DNA of 64,000 nucleotides from Treponema sp. (GCA_024402695.1 JAKSTG010000014.1:1-64000), one strand, 5' to 3'. Counted from the stretch's first letter, positions 1 to 9,088 are shown. Notes: a model not told the origin generated them from the sequence alone. Translations and numbers: made by a program.

Positions 1-53
1 AATGCACCTCCTAAAATTGAACTTTATTTGTCCAACTTTAGGGGTGCACTTCA
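1..53 (-). mobile_element. Terminal end of an IS3/IS150-type insertion sequence (runs off left edge)
   Basis: Read on the minus strand, the segment starts TGAAGTGCACCCC, continues with AAAGTTGGACA and ends with AGGAGGTGCATT at the window edge. An imperfect inverted pair (TGCACCTCCTAAA at 3-15 and TTTAGGGGTGCA at 37-48) lies inside it. IS3/IS150-group elements commonly begin with this kind of end: TG-start, GTTGGACA block, then an AGGAGG ribosome binding site just before the first transposase frame. The transposase itself would lie left of the window and is not seen, so this rests on resemblance to known IS ends. A plain hairpin is the alternative. Confidence 0.5.
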
Positions 54-87
54 AAACAGTGGTCTTTTTAATTTAGTTTAGTCTAAA

Positions 88-1110
88 TTATTTTGCGTAT
101 GTAAGAGAACATCCGCTTACACCTGCATCAAGGTCATATGTGATACAGAATGAGATTCCTTCGATTGGAGATTCACCGATAACCAGTGAAGCTTTGATTT
201 CAGCTTTTTCGTAAGCTTTCAGGTTTTCGTGAACGATGTGTCCTTCACCTGGTGTTACGTCGATTTCTTTCCACCAACCTGGAACTGCACTTGTGTTTTC
301 TACGAAACGGATTTTAAGAGCAGCGATGTCGATAGATGGTTTTGTGTTCCATGTGAATGTAAGTGTATCACCAGCGATTGGGAGTTCTGGTCCGAATACT
401 GATGTGATATCAACTGTTGCCTGGTAGTGCTGTGGATCTGCCAATGTGTTCTGTACACCATTTTCCCATGGGTATTCTGGTTTCATTTCTACGAAAGCCA
501 GGTCACGTGAAATATCAACTACGAATTCTTTTGGCTGTGTGCGAGCTACAGGAACGTCTGAAGCTGAAAGACCAACATCTGATTCGCGAACGCGTTCAAC
601 TTTGAAGCTTACTGGTGTACCATTCTGTTCACCGTATGCCATCTGTGCTTTACAGTTTCCTTTCATGTCTGCTGCAATGTCGAATTCCAGATTTACTTCG
701 TATGGTTCGTTAGCTGTGATACCAGTAAGTGTGTATCCGCCTTCGATTTCAGCGTGAAGGTTTGTCCAGTAGTTAGCTGCTGGAGAGTCATCGATAACAC
801 CAACCATAAGGCTGTCGATGTCGATTGGTGAAGTGATAATACCAGTAACAACAACTTTGTCACCAGCCTTAACTTTGTTTGCTTTTACAAGAGAAGTCCA
901 GTTTGGAAGACCCTGACGTGTAGAAACACCTTTTTCACCGTACTGTGAGTTATCCTGGAATGCAATTTCTGAACCTGCATCTGCAAGGTCAAGATAATAT
1001 GTCATTGGATGTTCAGGTGCTGCTGCTCCTGATGCTTTTGCTCCACCATTTGAAGCACAGCTAGCGAGAAGCATAGATGCTGCTGCTGCAATAATCAGTA
1101 ATTTTTTCAT
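88..1110 (-). CDS. Two-domain surface/periplasmic lipoprotein, function unknown
   Basis: The 340-residue protein has a lipoprotein signal peptide with lipobox LLASC (Cys about residue 18), followed by a low-complexity Gly/Ala stretch. Two similar halves can be seen: each has an AGD-x-hydrophobic strand, a DI-x-x-L segment and a later Trp-containing motif (about residues 80-130 and 240-290). This suggests tandem beta-sandwich modules of the carbohydrate-binding or immunoglobulin-like kind. A strong AGGAGG site lies 8 nt before the ATG. The gene stands alone between the IS end and a convergently spaced diguanylate cyclase gene on the same strand. I do not recognise a family; a glycan-binding role is only a guess. 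Confidence 0.75.
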   Translation of the reverse strand: MKKLLIIAAAASMLLASCASNGGAKASGAAAPEHPMTYYLDLADAGSEIAFQDNSQYGEKGVSTRQGLPNWTSLVKANKVKAGDKVVVTGIITSPIDIDSLMVGVIDDSPAANYWTNLHAEIEGGYTLTGITANEPYEVNLEFDIAADMKGNCKAQMAYGEQNGTPVSFKVERVRESDVGLSASDVPVARTQPKEFVVDISRDLAFVEMKPEYPWENGVQNTLADPQHYQATVDITSVFGPELPIAGDTLTFTWNTKPSIDIAALKIRFVENTSAVPGWWKEIDVTPGEGHIVHENLKAYEKAEIKASLVIGESPIEGISFCITYDLDAGVSGCSLTYAK

Positions 1111-1234
1111 TTTAAAAAAACCTCCTAAAGTCTTTTCTATTGTCTTATAGTATGGGTGCTTTTAAAATAAAAATATCAATTTTTTTTGGTTTATAGCATT
1201 ATTTTTGCCATTTTAAGGGATTTTTCTTAGGCTT

Positions 1235-3340
1235 TTATCCTACAACAATACGATTTTTACCCTTGTTTTTAGCACGATACATGGCAATATCAGCCTGATT
1301 CAGGATATCACGGATATCTGCCGCCCTGCGTTTTGATTCTGTAAGGCCGATACTTGATCCGATTTCTACCTTTTCCCCAGTTTCGCGGATTATAAGCCCG
1401 TCAGTAATAAGTTGATTGAAATATTCACAGCGAACCTTTACTTCTTCCAGAGGCTTTTCCGAAATGAATACAAATTCATCTCCACCAAAACGGCACAGGA
1501 ATTCGTTAGGGAAAGCAGCTCTCAGACATTTTACAAAGAAGCGAAGAACCTGGTCTCCTGTATCGTGTCCGTATTTTGTATTAAAGGCTTTGAAATCATC
1601 TACATCAAGGAAACCAACAACCATGTATTTTTCGGCAATATTATTATCCTCAAGAACTTCATAGAAAGCCCTGCGGTTTCCTACTCCGGTAAGTTCGTCG
1701 GTACGGGCATCGGCATTGGCTTTTACTGCTTTTTCATGAGCCTCAACAACCTTTTTCTTTTCTTTCTTAAGGCTAACGTTATAGGATGAAATAACAATCA
1801 CAAAAATCAGAAGAATCAGAATAATTGTAGCCATTACAGGAACTCTGTAACGTTTCTGCAGATACTTGAAGGCATACTCTTCGCTGATATTTGAATAACG
1901 GTTTACCGACTCGTTTATTACCCCTTTGCTTATGAGAGAAAGCCCCAGTTCAACAAGGGAGTAAAGCTCAATGTTTTTTCTGTCCACACCGAAAGAATAT
2001 GAAACGAAATCATCCATGTTTGCGATTTTCAAAAAGGAATAAGCATCGTTTCTGCGAATCTGATAGTTTGCAACATCAGAAATCATTATTGTGCAATCAA
2101 CTTTTCCTTTAAGAATTGCCTTGAAAAGAGAATCCATATCATCAAAAGGAATTGCTTTTTCAAAAAGCCCCATTGATTCCATGAACATTTCCTGAGCAGG
2201 ACTTCCCAAAACATATCCGATTTTCAGATATTCAGTTTCGCCTTTATAGTCCCCGGAAAAAACCAGAGACATTCTGTTTTCAGTCAGTGGAGAAGTCTGA
2301 ATATACCCCTGTTTTTCTGAATACCATACATCATCAACAACCGGGAAAATCAGATCTACATCACCATTGTTCAAACCGGCAGAAAGAAGATTATTGTTGC
2401 TGTATGGAATAGTCTCGAAAGTTATCCCAAGATTCTGTGACATAAGCTGAAGAACATCGGCCAGCATACCTGTAAGCTCACCGGTTTCAGAATTCTGTGA
2501 ACAGAAAGGCATTACATTTATACGGTACCCTAATTTCAGCACCCGATGGTTTTTCAACCAGTTCATTTCTTCATCAGTCAGATGATTGTTTGCTACGGCA
2601 TTAAAATAGTAACGTCTTCTGAGTCTGCTTTCGAACAGAGGATTTCTACGGAGAATCTTGCTCTGTGCCATATTGATTTCAGCCAGAAGGTCAGGTCTGT
2701 CCTTGCTGACAGCAAAGAAATAATCCTGGGAAGCAATCTTGTTTATTGCTCTGATTCCCTGGGATGAAATTGCATCGGTTGTGACCATTGCATCAATTTC
2801 ACGGGAAAGCAGCAGAGAGATTCTGTGGCCATAATTTTCACAAGGAACTACAGTACAATCAAGTTTCTTTTCTTTTATGTAGTCTTCAAGATAAGTCTGG
2901 CTCACGCTGTTCTTGTTTACACCGATTTTCTTTCCATTTAATGTAGACAGATCGTATTCCGAAATCTCCGAATTATCGTCCAGGGCAAAAATATAAAAAT
3001 CATCTACCCCCATGCGTTCCTGAGAAAACAACATTTTCTTTTCACGGTCAGGAGTCCGAGAAACTGCATCAATAATATCCACTTCCCCTTTCAGAAATTT
3101 CAAGTAGATTTCATTCCAGGTACCATATACGTATTCATAATTCCAGTCTGTGTATTTTGCCAGTTCCTGATAGTATTCATATCCATAACCGCTTTTGCGT
3201 TCCGAATCAGTCTGTCCTCTGTGAAAAACACTGTCCTCAAAAAACCCGATTCTGACTTTCTTCTGTGCATAAACAGAAGTTGCTAAAAGAACTAAAACTA
3301 AACCAAATATAAATAAACGTTTTCTTGAAAAATCTCGCAT
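1235..3340 (-). CDS. Diguanylate cyclase with two periplasmic amino-acid-binding-type sensor domains
   Basis: Signal peptide (residues 1-25, ending VYA-Q), two SBP_bac_3-like domains (about 28-250 and 265-495), one transmembrane helix (about 501-522) and a GGDEF domain. The catalytic motif RFGGDEF (about 617) is intact, so the protein should make c-di-GMP in the cytoplasm in response to a periplasmic ligand, probably an amino acid or similar small molecule. The frame is open upstream to 3433, but that extension would overlap the divergent gene and puts 31 residues before an otherwise ordinary signal peptide, so I place the start at 3340. No strong ribosome binding site is seen there. The divergent neighbour is also a c-di-GMP protein. 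Confidence 0.85.
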   Translation of the reverse strand: MRDFSRKRLFIFGLVLVLLATSVYAQKKVRIGFFEDSVFHRGQTDSERKSGYGYEYYQELAKYTDWNYEYVYGTWNEIYLKFLKGEVDIIDAVSRTPDREKKMLFSQERMGVDDFYIFALDDNSEISEYDLSTLNGKKIGVNKNSVSQTYLEDYIKEKKLDCTVVPCENYGHRISLLLSREIDAMVTTDAISSQGIRAINKIASQDYFFAVSKDRPDLLAEINMAQSKILRRNPLFESRLRRRYYFNAVANNHLTDEEMNWLKNHRVLKLGYRINVMPFCSQNSETGELTGMLADVLQLMSQNLGITFETIPYSNNNLLSAGLNNGDVDLIFPVVDDVWYSEKQGYIQTSPLTENRMSLVFSGDYKGETEYLKIGYVLGSPAQEMFMESMGLFEKAIPFDDMDSLFKAILKGKVDCTIMISDVANYQIRRNDAYSFLKIANMDDFVSYSFGVDRKNIELYSLVELGLSLISKGVINESVNRYSNISEEYAFKYLQKRYRVPVMATIILILLIFVIVISSYNVSLKKEKKKVVEAHEKAVKANADARTDELTGVGNRRAFYEVLEDNNIAEKYMVVGFLDVDDFKAFNTKYGHDTGDQVLRFFVKCLRAAFPNEFLCRFGGDEFVFISEKPLEEVKVRCEYFNQLITDGLIIRETGEKVEIGSSIGLTESKRRAADIRDILNQADIAMYRAKNKGKNRIVVG

Positions 3341-3387
3341 AAGTGCTAAAAGTCTATCATATTTTGCAATAAAAATCCAAAAAATAT

Positions 3388-3415
3388 TAGACATTTTGGA
3401 GTTTTTTGATACAAT
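3388..3415 (+). promoter_or_regulatory. Promoter of the EAL protein gene, near-leaderless
   Basis: TAGACA (3388-3393), 16-nt spacer, TACAAT (3410-3415). The ATG is at 3425, only 9 nt past the -10, and no ribosome binding site precedes it, so the transcript would start about 2-4 nt before the start codon. The stretch TAGACATTTTGGAG recurs at the chemoreceptor promoter (35486). Confidence 0.55.
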
Positions 3416-3424
3416 ATAGATGTT

Positions 3425-5734
3425 ATGCTGCATCCAGTATTTATAACTATTTTTTCGATTGCTATAGCTGAATGTCTCGTCCTCGTTTTCCTTGCGATCC
3501 TTTGTTTCAGAAAAAGGACAGTTCTTTCATCTCATCTCGGCTTCATCTTTGTTTTTGCAACAATGACACTTTTCGGAAACGTCCACGGTTTTATCAGTGG
3601 AACCGAATCTGTTTCGAAATATTTTTACTTTCTCTACTACGCAGGCAACACCCTCATGCTTAATGCCCTTTATTTTTTCTGTGTCCGCTTTTCAGGCATC
3701 AGAATGGCAAAAAGCTACTCAAAGGAAGTTGCCTTTGCAATTTCTACTATTGATATAATCGTAATGTTGATTTTGACAATACTGGGAAAGTACTCTCAGA
3801 TGAATTGTCTTATCTATTACGGAAAACTTGTTTACAAACCTGTAAGCTGGCACTGGTACTTCAATGTACATCTTGGCATAAGTTACCTTTACAGTCTGGG
3901 AACCATTTGTCTGCTTATTTATAAAGCCTGTTCAACTCCAAAACACAACAGAAGCAAATACGTAAACATTCTTCTTATTTTCGTAGCCCTTCTTACAATC
4001 AACGCAATCTGTCTGATTTTCAGCATTACTTTTGATATAACCACATATTTCCTTGGCTTGTCGGCCATTTTCGTATATTTCTTCTGTTATCTATACAGAT
4101 CACGTCATTACCTTCTGCACACAATACAGACTGTTGCAAATGACTCAAAAAGAATGATGATCTGTTTTGACGAATCAGACAAATGTGTATGGCTTAACAG
4201 TGCTGCTAAAGATTTTTTCCCTGATGTCAAAGACCTCTATAATTTCATGGAAAAAGAATTCGAAAAATGGAAGACAACAACCTCCCGTTTTGACGAAATT
4301 GAAACAGATTTCTCCTGGATTTCGAGAGTTACCCATAACGGTCAGAGATATGACCTGAGAATCGGAATCAGAAAGAAGTACGATGAACTTGACAACTATC
4401 TTGGATGCTACTTCATTGCAGATGATATTACCCAGGAACTGAAACTTGAAGAAAACCAGAAACGCCTTATGGGTATGGACAGCCTTACAGGTATTCCTAA
4501 CCGTGATTTCTACTTTGCCCAGGTAAAGAAAACAATCAAGATCCGTTCAAACACTTCTTTCCTTATGGTTTGTTCCAACATTGTAGACTTCAAGATTTAC
4601 AACAACATCTTTGGCGAAACAGCAGGAAACAACGTTCTTAAACGCAATGCAGAATATATTTCCAAACACAAGGGAGTGGCCCCTGCCTTCGGACGCATTT
4701 CCGGAGACATGTTCTCCATGATTCTTGAAGAAGACCATTTCCGTGAAGAACCATTCATTGAAGTAATGCATCAGATTGAAAAAGAATTCAGCAACAACTT
4801 CTTCAGCCTGCACATGCAGATGGGTGTTTACAAAATTACAAACATCAACGAACCGGTTTCATCAATGGTAGAAAAAGCAATCCTTGCCATGAAGACTTCG
4901 AAAGCAGATTTCAGCAAACGCGTTTCCTGGTATTACGAAGACACCTTAAGCAGCAACCTTCGTGAAAAACTGGTTATGAGCAAATTTGAACAGTCTCTTA
5001 AGAACGGAGAATTCAAAATGTTCATCCAGCCACAGGTTACTCAGGACAATAAAGTTATTGGTGGCGAAGCTCTTGCCAGATGGATTGATATTGACGGCAA
5101 CATTATTCCTCCTTACAAGTTCATTCCGATTCTTGAAAACAACGGTATGATCACCAGACTGGACAAGTACATTTGGGAAGAAGCCGCAAAACAGCTTGAA
5201 CGCTGGAAGAACAAAGGTCGCGATGATCTTCACATTTCCGTAAATATTTCTGTTAAGGATTTTTACCACGACGACCTGTACCAGACCTTCACAGGTCTTG
5301 TTGAAAAATACAATATTGATCCGTCAAAACTTAAACTGGAGATTACTGAAACAGCCCTTATTTCAGACACAGCTGCCATCAACACTCTGCTTCAGAAACT
5401 GCGCCAGTTCGGATTCAAAGTTGAACTCGATGACTTTGGTTCAGGCTACAGCTCCCTTGGTCTCTTGAAAGATATTTCCGTAGACACAATCAAAATCGAC
5501 ATGAGTTTCCTGAGTCGTTCAAAAGAAAACACAAAAGAAAAGTCATGGCTCATTCTTAATGAAATTATTCGTCTTGCAAAAGTTCTGGACATGAAAACAG
5601 TCATCGAAGGCGTTGAAGAAGAAGAACAGGTAAGAAATCTTTCTGAATTCGGATGCGATATTTTCCAGGGGTATTACTTTGCTAAGCCGGAAACTGTTAC
5701 TTCCTTTGAAGAACGGGTACACATTATTCAGTAG
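3425..5734 (+). CDS. Membrane c-di-GMP phosphodiesterase: 7TM - PAS-like - degenerate GGDEF - EAL
   Basis: About seven hydrophobic helices fill residues 5-225. A PAS-like region (about 235-345) follows, then a GGDEF fold whose signature reads ISGDMF instead of GGDEF (about 424), so cyclase activity is unlikely. The EAL domain is complete: EALARW (about 547), EITET, DDFGSGYSSL (about 668), KID, EGVE and the terminal QGYYFAKP. It should hydrolyse c-di-GMP, with the broken GGDEF possibly acting as a GTP sensor, a role known for other such hybrids. The start has no ribosome binding site and sits just after a promoter. The next gene, another GGDEF-fold protein, follows after 18 nt and is probably co-transcribed. 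Confidence 0.88.
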   Translation: MLHPVFITIFSIAIAECLVLVFLAILCFRKRTVLSSHLGFIFVFATMTLFGNVHGFISGTESVSKYFYFLYYAGNTLMLNALYFFCVRFSGIRMAKSYSKEVAFAISTIDIIVMLILTILGKYSQMNCLIYYGKLVYKPVSWHWYFNVHLGISYLYSLGTICLLIYKACSTPKHNRSKYVNILLIFVALLTINAICLIFSITFDITTYFLGLSAIFVYFFCYLYRSRHYLLHTIQTVANDSKRMMICFDESDKCVWLNSAAKDFFPDVKDLYNFMEKEFEKWKTTTSRFDEIETDFSWISRVTHNGQRYDLRIGIRKKYDELDNYLGCYFIADDITQELKLEENQKRLMGMDSLTGIPNRDFYFAQVKKTIKIRSNTSFLMVCSNIVDFKIYNNIFGETAGNNVLKRNAEYISKHKGVAPAFGRISGDMFSMILEEDHFREEPFIEVMHQIEKEFSNNFFSLHMQMGVYKITNINEPVSSMVEKAILAMKTSKADFSKRVSWYYEDTLSSNLREKLVMSKFEQSLKNGEFKMFIQPQVTQDNKVIGGEALARWIDIDGNIIPPYKFIPILENNGMITRLDKYIWEEAAKQLERWKNKGRDDLHISVNISVKDFYHDDLYQTFTGLVEKYNIDPSKLKLEITETALISDTAAINTLLQKLRQFGFKVELDDFGSGYSSLGLLKDISVDTIKIDMSFLSRSKENTKEKSWLILNEIIRLAKVLDMKTVIEGVEEEEQVRNLSEFGCDIFQGYYFAKPETVTSFEERVHIIQ

Positions 5735-5752
5735 GCGCAGGAGGATCCGACG

Positions 5753-7222
5753 TTGAACAAAAATGGCGAAACAATTGATTTATCCTCAGTAAAGAAAGTC
5801 AAATTCAGCATGATTGTCTGGTTTTCAGTCATCTTCACTCTTTCGATTACCGTCATTTCGGCTCTTATTATAAGACAGACAAATAAAGTACTAAAAAACA
5901 AAGTTTCTGATCTTGGATACGAACTGAACAGCCAGACTTGTGCAAACCTGAATTCCTACATAGCTCAGGTAGAAGGCGCCGCTGAGTATCTTAAAGAAGC
6001 TACAAAAAATCTGGATATAGAAATTCAGGCAAAGGGATATTCAAATGTTGAACGGGAAGGAGAAATCAAAGAACTGACAGACTTCTTTGCAAACTTTTCT
6101 ATCATAAAAAAGTATTCCGACCTTGCTGTTATTTTCGAGAACGGATATTACGCAGGCATTCTTAAGCCAAGAACTTCTCAAGTAATCGATACAAAAAAAC
6201 TCTATGACAATGTGGAAAAACAGCTGCAGGAAACAAGAAACGGAAAACTGTGGATCACAGGACACCTTCAGGACTACAGCAAAATCATTTTCGCAAAAAG
6301 AATTTCTTCTGATGCCATTTTTGTCTGCTCCCTGGATACTGCAAAGTTCAACGATTACATAAGCCGAAAGACTTCAAAAAATCTTGTTACATACATTGTA
6401 GATAAAAACAATACTATTATTTATTCAACTGATTCTCTCAAGATCGGGACAAAGGTTCCTCTTCCAACAAGTCTGTCTTCAGTAAATTTTGACAGAGATA
6501 ATATGTACACAGTAAACACCTGTTCCAACGGCTGGTATCTGATTACAAGTTCAAATCTTCATGAACTTCTTAAAGAAAGAAAAAATCTTATTACTTTCGT
6601 AATAGTCCTCGCCTGTCTTGCAACAGGTTTCATTATCATCTTCTCTATTGTATTCTCGCTTCGTCTTACACAGCCTATCGAAAGACTTGTTGCTTCTCTT
6701 CACAACCAGGCTACAAAAGACCGTATTACAAAACTCCTTAACGCAGAAACCTTCGAAAAAGAAGCCGATACATACATAAGCGAAAGCGGTTATGAAAACA
6801 TGGCAGTATTCTATATGGATATTGACCGTTTCGGCTCTCTTGTTGATATATTAGGCCACACTGAATGTGACAACATTATTTTTGAAGTTGCCGATTCACT
6901 TCGCCGAACATTCCCGAAACATGCTGTAATCGGAAGATTGGGACATGACAGATTTGCGGTTTGTACACCTATTTCTCAAAACCCGGACGAAAAAGATTCT
7001 GTCTTATCATTTTCAGAAAAATTACAGCAGGAACTCTTCACCAAATTCCAGAGTGAAATTGATATTACAATGAGCATTGGTGTATCCCTCTATCCTGCTC
7101 ACGGGAAAACTTTTAACCTTCTCTTCGATATGTCAGAACGCGCTATGAATACAGTAAAGAAAACTACTAGAAACGACTGGCATATATTTGACCCGAGTAA
7201 AGACATAAACTCCTGGTCATAG
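5753..7222 (+). CDS. Cache-type sensor protein with degenerate GGDEF domain
   Basis: Starts at TTG, chosen because a clear AGGAGGA site lies 8 nt upstream. A first transmembrane helix (about 17-40), an extracellular region of about 235 residues typical of Cache sensors, a second helix (about 279-303), a short HAMP-like linker and a GGDEF-fold domain follow. The signature is replaced by LGHDRF (about 396) and the metal-binding DxDRF region is only partly kept, so it is probably not an active cyclase. It may be a c-di-GMP or GTP sensor working with the upstream EAL protein, with which it forms a two-gene operon closed by a strong terminator. Confidence 0.8.
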   Translation: MNKNGETIDLSSVKKVKFSMIVWFSVIFTLSITVISALIIRQTNKVLKNKVSDLGYELNSQTCANLNSYIAQVEGAAEYLKEATKNLDIEIQAKGYSNVEREGEIKELTDFFANFSIIKKYSDLAVIFENGYYAGILKPRTSQVIDTKKLYDNVEKQLQETRNGKLWITGHLQDYSKIIFAKRISSDAIFVCSLDTAKFNDYISRKTSKNLVTYIVDKNNTIIYSTDSLKIGTKVPLPTSLSSVNFDRDNMYTVNTCSNGWYLITSSNLHELLKERKNLITFVIVLACLATGFIIIFSIVFSLRLTQPIERLVASLHNQATKDRITKLLNAETFEKEADTYISESGYENMAVFYMDIDRFGSLVDILGHTECDNIIFEVADSLRRTFPKHAVIGRLGHDRFAVCTPISQNPDEKDSVLSFSEKLQQELFTKFQSEIDITMSIGVSLYPAHGKTFNLLFDMSERAMNTVKKTTRNDWHIFDPSKDINSWS

Positions 7223-7243
7223 AAAATAAACTCCTCCTTAAAT

Positions 7244-7280
7244 AAAAAGGCACTTCTTCGGTATGAAGAAGTGCCTTTTT
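7244..7280 (+). terminator. Intrinsic terminator, probably bidirectional
   Basis: Perfect stem AAAAAGGCACTTCTTC / GAAGAAGTGCCTTTTT with loop GGTAT; T-run on plus, mirrored A-run gives a T-run on minus. It closes the 3425-7222 operon and can also end gdhA transcripts from the other side. Confidence 0.9.
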
Positions 7281-7304
7281 ATTTGCATTTACTTACTTAT
7301 GCCT

Positions 7305-7350
7305 CGGCCGGACTTACGGCCGGCAATATTGCTGGTTTCGTAAGACCAGC
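7305..7350 (-). other. Two GC-rich hairpins in the gdhA 3' untranslated region
   Basis: CGGCCG/CGGCCG (7305-7310 with 7317-7322) and GCTGGT/ACCAGC (7331-7336 with 7345-7350) lie between the gdhA stop and the shared terminator. Neither has its own T-run. They may stabilise the 3' end of the message. Confidence 0.5.
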
Positions 7351-7375
7351 AACATGTTGTAAGTTTAGTCTTATA

Positions 7376-8734
7376 TTACACAAGACCCTGTGCGATCATT
7401 GCTTCGGCAACTTTTACGAAACCAGCAATGTTTGCACCGGCAACGTAGTCTGTAGCTCCAGACTTTGTTTTAAGTCCGAATTTTTTAGCTGTGTCGTAAG
7501 CGTTGTTGTGGATGTTGATCATGATGTTGTGGAGCATTTCATCAACCTGTTCACGTGTCCATGAAAGGCGTTCTGAGTTCTGTGACATTTCAAGACCAGA
7601 TGTTGCAACACCACCAGCGTTAGAAGCTTTTCCAGGTGCGAAGAGAACACCAGCATCCTGGAATGTGCGTGTAGCTTCGAGAGTTGAAGGCATGTTAGCA
7701 CCTTCAGCAACGAGCATTACACCGTTCTTAACGAGCATTTTTGCTTCGTCACCATTAAGTTCGTTCTGTGTAGCACATGGGAATGCACAGTCAACTTTAA
7801 CTTCCCAAGGACGTTTTCCAGCAAAGAATTTTGCTGTTGGGAATTTTTTAACGTATTCGTCGATGCGTTTGTGAGCATCACGGAACTTTTTAACGTAGTC
7901 GAGTTTTTTCTGTGTGATTCCGTCTGGATCGTAGATGTATCCAGAAGAGTCAGACATTGTAACAACTTTAGCACCAAGCTGGATAAGTTTTTCAACAGCG
8001 TACTGAGCAACGTTACCGTCACCAGAAACTGAACATACTTTTCCTTCGAATGTCTGTCCAACTTTCTTCAGCATTTCGTCTGCGAAGTAGATCAGACCGT
8101 AACCTGTAGCTTCTGTACGGATAAGTGAACCACCGAATGTGAGTCCTTTTCCTGTAAGAACACCTGTGAATTCGTTGCGGAGGCGTTTGTACTGTCCGAA
8201 CATGTAAGCAACTTCACGTCCACCTACACCTTTGTCTCCGGCTGGAACGTCTGTATCTGCACCAATGTGGCGCTGGAGTTCTGTCATGAATGACTGACAG
8301 AAACGCATAACTTCGTTGTCTGATTTTCCGTGAACGTCGAAGTCAGATCCACCTTTACCACCACCCATTGGGAGTGTTGTAAGAGAGTTTTTAAGAACCT
8401 GTTCGAATCCGAGGAATTTAAGAACTGAAAGGTTTACTTCTGGAGAGAAACGGATTCCTCCTTTGTAAGGTCCGATTGCAGAGTTGAACTGAACACGGTA
8501 ACCGCGGTTGATGTGGTATACACCTTTGTCATCCATCCAAGGAACACGGAACATAACTACGCGTTCTGGTTCTACAAGTCTTTCAAGAATTGCATTCTTT
8601 TTCAGCTGTGGCATTTTGTCTACAACTGGATCAAGTGTTGTGAGAACTTCTTCAACTGCCTGAAGGAATTCTGGCTGGTCAGCATTTTTAGCTTTTACAT
8701 CTTCCCATACGCTCTGTACGTATTTGCTTTTCAT
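7376..8734 (-). CDS. gdhA: NADP-type glutamate dehydrogenase
   Basis: 452 residues, the usual length of hexameric bacterial GDH. The glutamate/2-oxoglutarate site PMGGGKGGSDFD (about 121-132), the following QRHIGADTDVPAGD block with the catalytic Asp, and the nucleotide-binding SGDGNVAQ stretch (about 233) are all intact. It makes glutamate from 2-oxoglutarate and ammonia in the cytoplasm and is probably a main route of nitrogen assimilation. An AAAGGGG site precedes the ATG. The gene is monocistronic, driven by a good sigma-70-type promoter about 255 nt upstream, and carries a long structured leader, so post-transcriptional control is likely. The preference for NADP is inferred from family resemblance. 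Confidence 0.95.
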   Translation of the reverse strand: MKSKYVQSVWEDVKAKNADQPEFLQAVEEVLTTLDPVVDKMPQLKKNAILERLVEPERVVMFRVPWMDDKGVYHINRGYRVQFNSAIGPYKGGIRFSPEVNLSVLKFLGFEQVLKNSLTTLPMGGGKGGSDFDVHGKSDNEVMRFCQSFMTELQRHIGADTDVPAGDKGVGGREVAYMFGQYKRLRNEFTGVLTGKGLTFGGSLIRTEATGYGLIYFADEMLKKVGQTFEGKVCSVSGDGNVAQYAVEKLIQLGAKVVTMSDSSGYIYDPDGITQKKLDYVKKFRDAHKRIDEYVKKFPTAKFFAGKRPWEVKVDCAFPCATQNELNGDEAKMLVKNGVMLVAEGANMPSTLEATRTFQDAGVLFAPGKASNAGGVATSGLEMSQNSERLSWTREQVDEMLHNIMINIHNNAYDTAKKFGLKTKSGATDYVAGANIAGFVKVAEAMIAQGLV

Positions 8735-8981
8735 AAGGTTACCCCTTTATTTGTTACGGAACTGGCAGACTCAATAAAGCAACGCTTTGGACCACCGTGA
8801 CATAAAGTCTGTTCCAAAATTTAAACCAATGTGATTAAGTTTGTCAGGAGAAATCTGATCGTTAAATAAAAAATGATTTGTCCCGAACTGCTCGCCTTTG
8901 AGCAAAAGACATGCGGCATAAGCCGTAGTGAAAAGAAAGAGATGTGTACAACTCCCGGCGCCATTGCCATAAGGTGTTGTA
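8735..8981 (-). promoter_or_regulatory. Long structured 5' leader of gdhA, candidate regulatory RNA
   Basis: About 247 nt between the predicted start of transcription and the ATG, with no plausible gene. Visible pairings include GGAAC/GTTCC plus AGACT/AGTCT with a 3-nt bulge (8758-8815), AAAGC/GCTTT inside it, TGCTC/GAGCA around 8890, CGGC/GCCG around 8918 and ACAAC/GTTGT near the 5' end. The 5'-terminal GTTAC could pair with GTAAC beside the AAAGGGG ribosome binding site. No known riboswitch consensus was recognised, and no terminator with a T-run is seen, so any control would act on translation or stability. Confidence 0.45.
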
Positions 8982-8987
8982 ACTTAA

Positions 8988-9016
8988 ATATTATTACCAA
9001 TCTAAAAAAAAAGCAA
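8988..9016 (-). promoter_or_regulatory. gdhA promoter
   Basis: Minus-strand TTGCTT (9011-9016), 17-nt spacer rich in T, TAATAT (8988-8993). Predicted transcription start about 8981. It lies back to back with the promoter of the plus-strand gene at 9089. Confidence 0.65.
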
Positions 9017-9053
9017 GTCTGAAGTAAGATTAAATTTCTTAAGTATCCTTTAA

Positions 9054-9082
9054 TTGCAAATTAAGCTTTCTTCTATTAAAAT
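9054..9082 (+). promoter_or_regulatory. Leaderless-type promoter of the 9089 gene
   Basis: TTGCAA (9054-9059), 17-nt spacer, TAAAAT (9077-9082), then 6 nt and the ATG at 9089. No ribosome binding site fits in the gap, so transcription probably starts at or within a base or two of the start codon. Confidence 0.6.
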
Positions 9083-9088
9083 AACTTT

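Noticed and set aside
7503..8061. Open frames in both strands inside gdhA
   Set aside because: They overlap a full-length, well conserved gene and are shadows of its codon usage.
8735..8981. T-box leader before gdhA, because of a GGTGGTCC stretch
   Set aside because: No GGGTGGTACC-type T-box, no specifier loop pattern and no terminator/antiterminator pair.
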